Shown here: in pieces, positions 58,208-64,000 of the stretch
Numbering within the stretch: position 1 is the first letter of the stretch
Layout: the number at the start of each line of letters is the position of its first letter
Assembly (NCBI GenBank): GCA_028386065.3
Contig: JAKUCV010002291.1
Location: 40,906 to 104,905, forward strand
Length of the DNA stretch: 64,000 bases
Reading direction: 5' to 3'
Source: Turnera subulata
Lineage: Eukaryota > Streptophyta > Magnoliopsida > Malpighiales > Passifloraceae
Made by a program: the position numbers and the translations under genes
The notes under the pieces: model-generated
Told to the model about the DNA's origin: nothing
Databases searched by the model: none
Seen by the model: only the letters and a program-made list of their open reading frames with translations

Positions 58208-61200
58208 TTAACCATTGTTACACACAGGGAATTGCTTTTCGAAAGCAGCTAGAAAATCCTCCATACATGCCCTGTAGGTCTCCATCCCAGGGACCTTCCT
58301 AGCAAGATCCAGCCCAACGTTCATCCATTTCTTTGCTGCATCAGCCTTGCCGAGCCTGACTGGCAGAGCTGACCGATTCCATGCTGATGTTGCGAGCCAT
58401 TTCCCTTCCTCAATGGGATACTCACCTTCCTTCAATCCAACCATAATCCGATACGCTTGCTTGTACATGCCATGGACAGCATCATCATCTGCATCACCTT
58501 TGTGAATGGTTGCCACAGCAATCAGTCTACGGAGTGCAAGAGCAACGTCTTGGTAGCCTGGCGATGGGGATGACAGGAGAGCTGAAAGGCACTGACTTAG
58601 AGCGAATGTAGCTACCTCTGGATCGGACCGTGGACCCTCAGATGCATCGAGGCCGATCTCTAGAAGATACTTGGGTTTGCAGGCCTTTGAGTTAGCAAAG
58701 TCTTTCACTAGCAGGAGTTGTTGGGGCCCTCCATTGTCAAGTCTTCCATGTATATCATAGGCAATGAAGGTGTACATAAAGAAGAAATCTGGCTCAATTG
58801 TGCTAAATTTCCCATCCTGAGTTGGAGCTCCTGTTGAGATCGATGTCAGCATCTGCATGCATGAATTAATTTATATTAAGCAGGAAAGAGATGCTATGAG
58901 GTAAAGGTTAGACTGAACCACATGTTCAATGCTGCATCATCACCAACATGCAAGCCACAGAATCAGCTTTTCCACAACACATGATATACCAAGATAACAA
59001 AACAAACAACTAATAGGCATGACCGCATACCTTCCCTGCTCTATCTAACAGTTTAATGGCTTGTTTCACTTCAGAGTCGATTAAGGTAGCGTTCCTTTGA
59101 CGCTCCAACTTAATCATACCAGAAACAGCCAATATCAGTGATTTGCAGACGATAACTCTGGTTTCATCCTCTTGACCATCAATCAGCCCGTAGAATTCAC
59201 ATACCAATATCATGAATTCAACAGATAATTCATAGTTCATCTCCTTTCCACAATTAGTCCCCAAATTCCATGACATCACGGCAAACCAATTCCGTTCTCT
59301 TCTTCCAGCCTCCTCTTTTCCAAAAAATGCATCTGTCCCGAGCTCAGATGCCCGCTCATGAGCTCTTTTCAAGAATTTGAGGACTTCTTGCTCACTTCCA
59401 GTGTCTTGAGTAAGGATTGTGATTACAGTACGTAGCACTACAACTTCTGCTACTGGCATTGTTTTGCCTGCAGTATAGAAGTTTAAAAGATTTGATAAAG
59501 CAGCAACAGCAACAGGCACAACACGGCAAGCAACAGCTTCATGGGCCGAGAGGCAGAGAAATTCTGGGGTGAAATCTAAGCAAGTTCTCATGGCTTGGAG
59601 CTGATTTATAGCACCATCTTTGTCATTCTTTTGCAAATAAATCTTAAACTGCATTAATGAGAAGAAATATCAAGTCGCTTCCAACCATCAGAAAGAAAAA
59701 AAAAATCTTAGAGACCTAAGTAGGATGTATTGAAATGGAGCTTGGCATTGGTTTATCAGCACCAATGTTTCACGCAGCAGCATATAGATGGTGGGTGTGT
59801 TGTGTGTGTGAGAGAGAGGGCAGCACCTTAAGGAAAGCACTGGCTATGTTGGGTTCAAGCTGCAAAAGCTTAAAACGCATTAGAAATGTGACATGATATG
59901 CTACCGTGTTCACAGGTTACTAGAATCTTCATTAATCTTTGAGAATTCAGAACACAATTGAATGTAGTGGCTTGGATACCTTTTCAGCCTCATTAATGTA
60001 TTCTTGAGCTCGATCCAACTGGGAAAGGCCAAGGTAGCAGAGACACAAAACCCTGAAGCCCTTGGCTCGAAGAATTCTGTTCTCCAAGTCATGCGGCATA
60101 TAAAGCAATGATTTCTCACACATCTCCGCACTTGTTTCATAATCTTTCAATCTAAAATGGTCTGAAGCACTGAAAAAAAGAAAAGATATAGAAAGGATAA
60201 GTGATGAACTATAGATCCAGGTCTTATAACTTCCAACTCGAATCTATCTTTTAAGCTTCTGATTCAAAGATTCAACAGCCCCTGGTCTCCCTCAATGTCA
60301 AAAGCTCCAAGTAACATGACATGGCGAACCCTTTGTAAAAATATCGCAGAATCTAATATTCTCCATGCAACATAAATATAATATATGCCTACTGTCCTGG
60401 GAACCATTTTGAAAAATTAAAAAATATTTAATTAGCGGGAAGAAGTTACCAATTCCAAAGAATCGCATGCATTGCCGTCCTCTCCTTAGTCGCCGCCTCC
60501 CCGGCAAAAAGTGCCACTACTCTTTCGTCCGACACCAGCTCTGAGACCACCTTGGCCTTAACTCTGGCCCCATCCCCAACACCACCACTTCCAACCACTC
60601 TATGAGCCAGTCTAACTGCCGCACCGGCGCTCACATGACACCTCCCCAAAAGCCCAAGAAAAACACCCTTCGCCGTCTCCGCCCCTGCCGTACCCGCAGC
60701 CTCGAAGTAAGCTTCAACGGCCGATATCCAAACGCCCTCCGGAATCCCCTTATTCACAACCATGCCCCTAAGCTCCTTCTCCGCTTCTCCATACCTCCCC
60801 AACCCCAGCCAAGCCTTCATCGCCAGAACCGGCAAACTCGCGTGGTGGTCCCCACCATCAGTACCGCCCTCTCTCAGAACCCTAACGCACTTAATCACGC
60901 TATCGTACTCTCCCTTTTGTAAGTGGACGGCCGAGATGAACCGCAGCGATTTCAGTCTCAGCTCCTTGAGCTCCATTACCTGTTCCCGTGTCCTAGCTGT
61001 ACTGGAACCTTTCTCGCACAGATCTAACGCTTCGTTCATGAGCTTCAGCGCTTCTGTTAAGGCCATGTTGTTTGCCTCGTCGTGGTTCGACGACAAAATG
61101 GATTTGGCGAATGACAGGTATTCGTCGGCGAGAAGTTTATAGTGATCTGAAGAGCCGAAGAGGAGCGTCTTGGCCCGATTCAAGAGCGCGACCGCGAGAT

Positions 61201-61825
61201 TCCGGTCCGATAACTCCCAGGCAGTCCGAGATCTCGCGAGATTCAGGTCGAACAGCAGTTTTCGCTCTCCGGAGTCCGATATTTTGGCAACGTCGAGTTT
61301 GGAGGCGAGGTCTGCGGCTCTCTCGAAGCAAGTGGAAGCGAGATCGAAGCTTTTGAGGTCATGCCAGATGAGGCCGGTCTTGAGGTAGAAGGAGGCGGAC
61401 TTGACGACGGGGGAGGGGACGCCGGAGACGTCGGAGGCGAGGGAGAGCATGTCGGATGCGACGTGGCGGAGGCTGGCGCTGAGCCGCCTGACGACGACCG
61501 CGGAGGAGGAAGAGGGAGGGCCGCGGACGGCGGCGGCGGAGGAATTGGAGATGTCGACGCAGGCGTTCCATAGGCGGTAGCTGAGCTTCCAGATTTGGAG
61601 CTTGAGTGCGTTGGGGAAAGGGACGAGTTGGCCGAGGTGAGCTAGGGTTTGGCGGAGGTAGGTGGGAAGGGTCTCCGGTACGGAGGATAGGTTTTCGGCA
61701 TGTTTGATGAGGGATTCGATTTGGGAGAGGGTTTGATGCTGTAGGTGTTGTTGGTGCTGGTGGTCAGGTTTGGGGCTTTGCTTCGGTTGAAGCACGTCTT
61801 GTGTGGAGATTTCGGCGATCCTCAT
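58208..61825 (-). CDS. ZIP4: Meiotic crossover protein ZIP4/SPO22 (TPR-rich)
   Basis: ZIP4/SPO22 is a ZMM protein that promotes class I (interfering) meiotic crossovers on chromosome axes. Exons (minus): 60450-61825, 59980-60169, 59827-59859 (only 33 bases), 59031-59648, 58208-58852; phases match, 953 residues, the plant family size. The protein is almost wholly helical tetratricopeptide-like repeats; family landmarks include [59 protein letters not shown], and [20 protein letters not shown]. No stops or odd splice sites. The first exon is GC-rich compared with its surroundings. It lies directly upstream of STR4A and downstream of a FRIGIDA-like gene, all on the same strand. Confidence 0.94.
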
Positions 61826-62986
61826 TTTTACGGTTGTGGGAAATTAGTTGCAGGGAGGCAAAGGAAAGAAGGATTTGAATTTTGGATTTCAAGAGGTGAC
61901 TACTACTGACTAGCAGTGGAGAGGTGGGAAACTGAAACTAATTACGTTTTGGAGGGAAATGATTTTTTCTTTTTTTGGTACTTTTTGCCAAAACTAAAAG
62001 CCGTTAGGAGTTTGGTGGCCTCCAAAATGATCTTTTTGGTGTGACATACATAATGCTCCCCCAGTCAAACTCAAAATCAAAGTAGATGGCCTCCCGGCTC
62101 TGGCCCAGCCCAACACCCACAAAAACGAGACCAGCGTTATCCAATCGAGACGAGAGACTTCTCCTCACAGTGGACGTCTCTTGCAGTTCTCAGATTTCCA
62201 TGTTCTGGTTTTCACATTCTGCCACATTTTCATTAAAGGTTTCGTTTTTGCTTCCCAAATATCTTTCGTACATTGTTTGTGTTAGATCAGCAAGATTAGA
62301 GGGTAATAGTTTGGAAGTTACAATATGAACTATTTCTTCTTTTTTTTTTTTTGAGGAACAATATAACTTAAACCAACAAACTGTATCAGGTAATGCATGA
62401 AATCCAAAAGTCAAAACATTAATAATCATTCATAACTCTTTTTATATCAAAAGATAACTTCCTCAAATAAGATCTTTTAGTACTATTTCCCGAATATCAA
62501 ATTCATGAATCGACATGTCTTCTAGCATCGGCAATAATCAACTCGGGCAACCCATAATTAAATCAGATTTCAGCACAACAGCCAGGCCTCTTAGCCAGAA
62601 GAACCGGTTTGGTACTTCAATTTAATCAACCGCGGAATTTGGTTCAGTCGGTATTTCGCCTTTATCCCTGCCTTGTAATGAATTTCTTTGAGTAGAAAAT
62701 GAAACAGAATACGGTGACATATCAGCGAAGAGTTATAGTAGTAAAAATTGGAAAAGAAAAATAAAGAAAAAAGAACAGCACGTACAAAGGAAACAGAGTG
62801 CATATATTAGAGGATCAAATTATCCTTGTACAACAGATTAAAATTAACAGGATTTTTTCTTTTTCTTTTTTTTAGTTTTTTTAGTTTTTAGATACTAAAT
62901 TCATTCATACAACAACAACGAGCTGAAGGGTTAAAGGCTAGCAGTTAAAATGAGGATCATAGTCACCTTGTCGCCATCTTTACTAA
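61826..62986. other. Intergenic, ZIP4 promoter and FRIGIDA-like 3' flank
   Basis: About 1.16 kb, with no supported gene. T/A-runs near 62340 and 62865. Confidence 0.6.
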
Positions 62987-63764
62987 TTAGTGAAGATACG
63001 GGGTCTGGTACTGGTAGCCGTTTCCAAAGTAGTTGCCAGGACTGGGAGGGAAGTTGTAAGTAGCAGAACCCATCATAGGGGTAACGTGGTTATCAGTTGG
63101 AACTGGGTAGATGTAGGAGGGTCTGTCATACACGTACTGAGGATATCTATCACTCACTCTAGGGTAGAATGCCTTGTCAGCAGCAACGTTAGTCACACGA
63201 GGTCCACATCCTACACCGTTAGCACGTGGTCTCTTGGACTGGGGCTTGGCAGCTTCAGTTGCCCGTTTATTGTCTGCCTTGGCCTTCTCCAACAAAAGAA
63301 GGCGTTTCTGGAGTGGATCCACTGGGTACTGCTCCTCAAGCTTATGCTCCTCAATGCACTTGATCACAGCCTTAAGGGCGGCCAGCTCCCGTTCATTGAC
63401 CTCGTTCTGGAACAAAAAGAAAAATATTAATACAGCACCAATTATCTGTAAGCCAGGAGTATACTCTTACTTGCGCAGCCCAGCAGAACATCTGCAACTA
63501 CCAACCAAAAGTCATAGAACAGAGAATATGTGGAGATGTTCTTCAATACAAGATAACACACTTAGATGCAGTTAAACAGTAAATTTACCTGCATGGTGGT
63601 GGGAGAAGCATTTCCAGACTTCACCGGTGAAGAAATTTTTCTTGCCTCCTTCAAGTATGCTTTGAGTAAAGGAACAGGAGAGAACTGCTCGGTTAAGTCA
63701 AAAGCAAAAGCTAAATTAACTGCATCAATCTGCCTCCCGCTGTTGACCAGAACTTCAATCACAC
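62987..63764 (-). CDS. FRIGIDA-like protein, last two exons (gene continues beyond window)
   Basis: FRIGIDA-family proteins are nuclear scaffold proteins; some affect flowering through FLC activation, others have broader roles. Two exons are visible: 63589-63764 (ends in phase 0) and 62987-63406 (139 codons and stop). The first encodes the end of the FRIGIDA domain (GRQIDAVNLAFAFDLTEQF, PVPLLKAYLKEARK); the second has EVNERELAALKAVIKCIEEH, the conserved YPVDPLQKRLLLLEKAKAD, a basic QSKRPRANG nuclear-signal-like stretch, and a Tyr/Pro-rich tail ending YQTPYLH. This fits the FRL3/FRL4 subgroup. The upstream exons are outside the window; 63765-64000 is intronic. Confidence 0.88.
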
Positions 63765-64000
63765 CTAACATATAAGCATTTTAAAGCATTTAAGAGATGG
63801 GAAATGGCATAGGAAAACAGGCATCAAGAAATAGAACTAGCAATGAGTTGAAGAAACTGTTCATCGTTACTTTCATGTTCTTTCTACTGCAATGGTTCAT
63901 ATTTCGTGGGCCTATGCCAGTTCAGAAAAGGCCAAGAGATAAAATCTAGGTTGCTTTTGTGAGATCCAAAAAAATGGAAACCAGAAACTTCATTCAAAAT

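Overview
The window is nuclear DNA from a flowering plant, most likely a eudicot. The genes are split by many small GT-AG introns and include plastid, meiotic and autophagy genes typical of plants (PsaL, a TROL-type rhodanese, ZIP4/SPO22, a FRIGIDA-like protein, ATG10, a PPR protein, DUF707 proteins). About a third of the window is transposable-element DNA. No prokaryotic operon, CRISPR array or plasmid feature is present.

Layout, left to right. (1) 1-9970: a decayed Sirevirus-like Ty1/copia element (gag, pol, an extra third ORF, a 3' tract with repeated polypurine motifs, 3' LTR); its 5' LTR is cut by the window edge. (2) 10345-13681, minus: a complete non-autonomous LTR element with 214-bp LTRs and a perfect GACGA target duplication. 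(3) 14249-15795, plus: an F-box/DUF295 gene with a small second exon. (4) 17195-26318, plus: two tandem 13-exon DUF707 genes. (5) 26814-32797, minus: an alpha/beta-hydrolase-fold gene with a LINE and a SINE in its introns and a frame-breaking penultimate exon. (6) 33671-38695: divergent psaL (minus) and a TlyA-type methyltransferase gene (plus). (7) 40132-44525, minus: ATG10, with a fold-back MITE in one intron, then an intronless PPR gene. (8) 45873-54161, minus: a copia-type gag pseudogene split by a full Ty3/gypsy element (CRM-like termini, ACTAC target duplication). (9) 55247-64000, minus: rhodanese-like STR4A, ZIP4/SPO22, and the 3' part of a FRIGIDA-like gene.

Genes that work together or share a compartment: psaL (photosystem I), the rhodanese protein with a C-terminal FNR-tether-like motif, the TlyA-like methyltransferase and the alpha/beta-hydrolase all look plastid-directed. 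ZIP4 acts in meiotic crossing-over and ATG10 in autophagosome conjugation. The FRIGIDA-like/ZIP4 adjacency matches my memory of Arabidopsis chromosome 5.

Most unusual signals: (a) the Sirevirus-like element is studded with a short dyad, ATTTGGCT-N(7-10)-AGCCAAAT, in its LTRs, non-coding tracts and all three coding frames; (b) the small LTR element carries a duplicated primer-binding site that encloses a long stretch of what looks like the 3' half of tRNA-Lys, a fossil of reverse transcription into the primer tRNA; (c) a 37-bp tandem duplication broke the third ORF of the copia element; (d) the alpha/beta-hydrolase exon length is incompatible with its flanking phases. All calls come from reading the sequence; family names come from recognised motifs, not from a database search.
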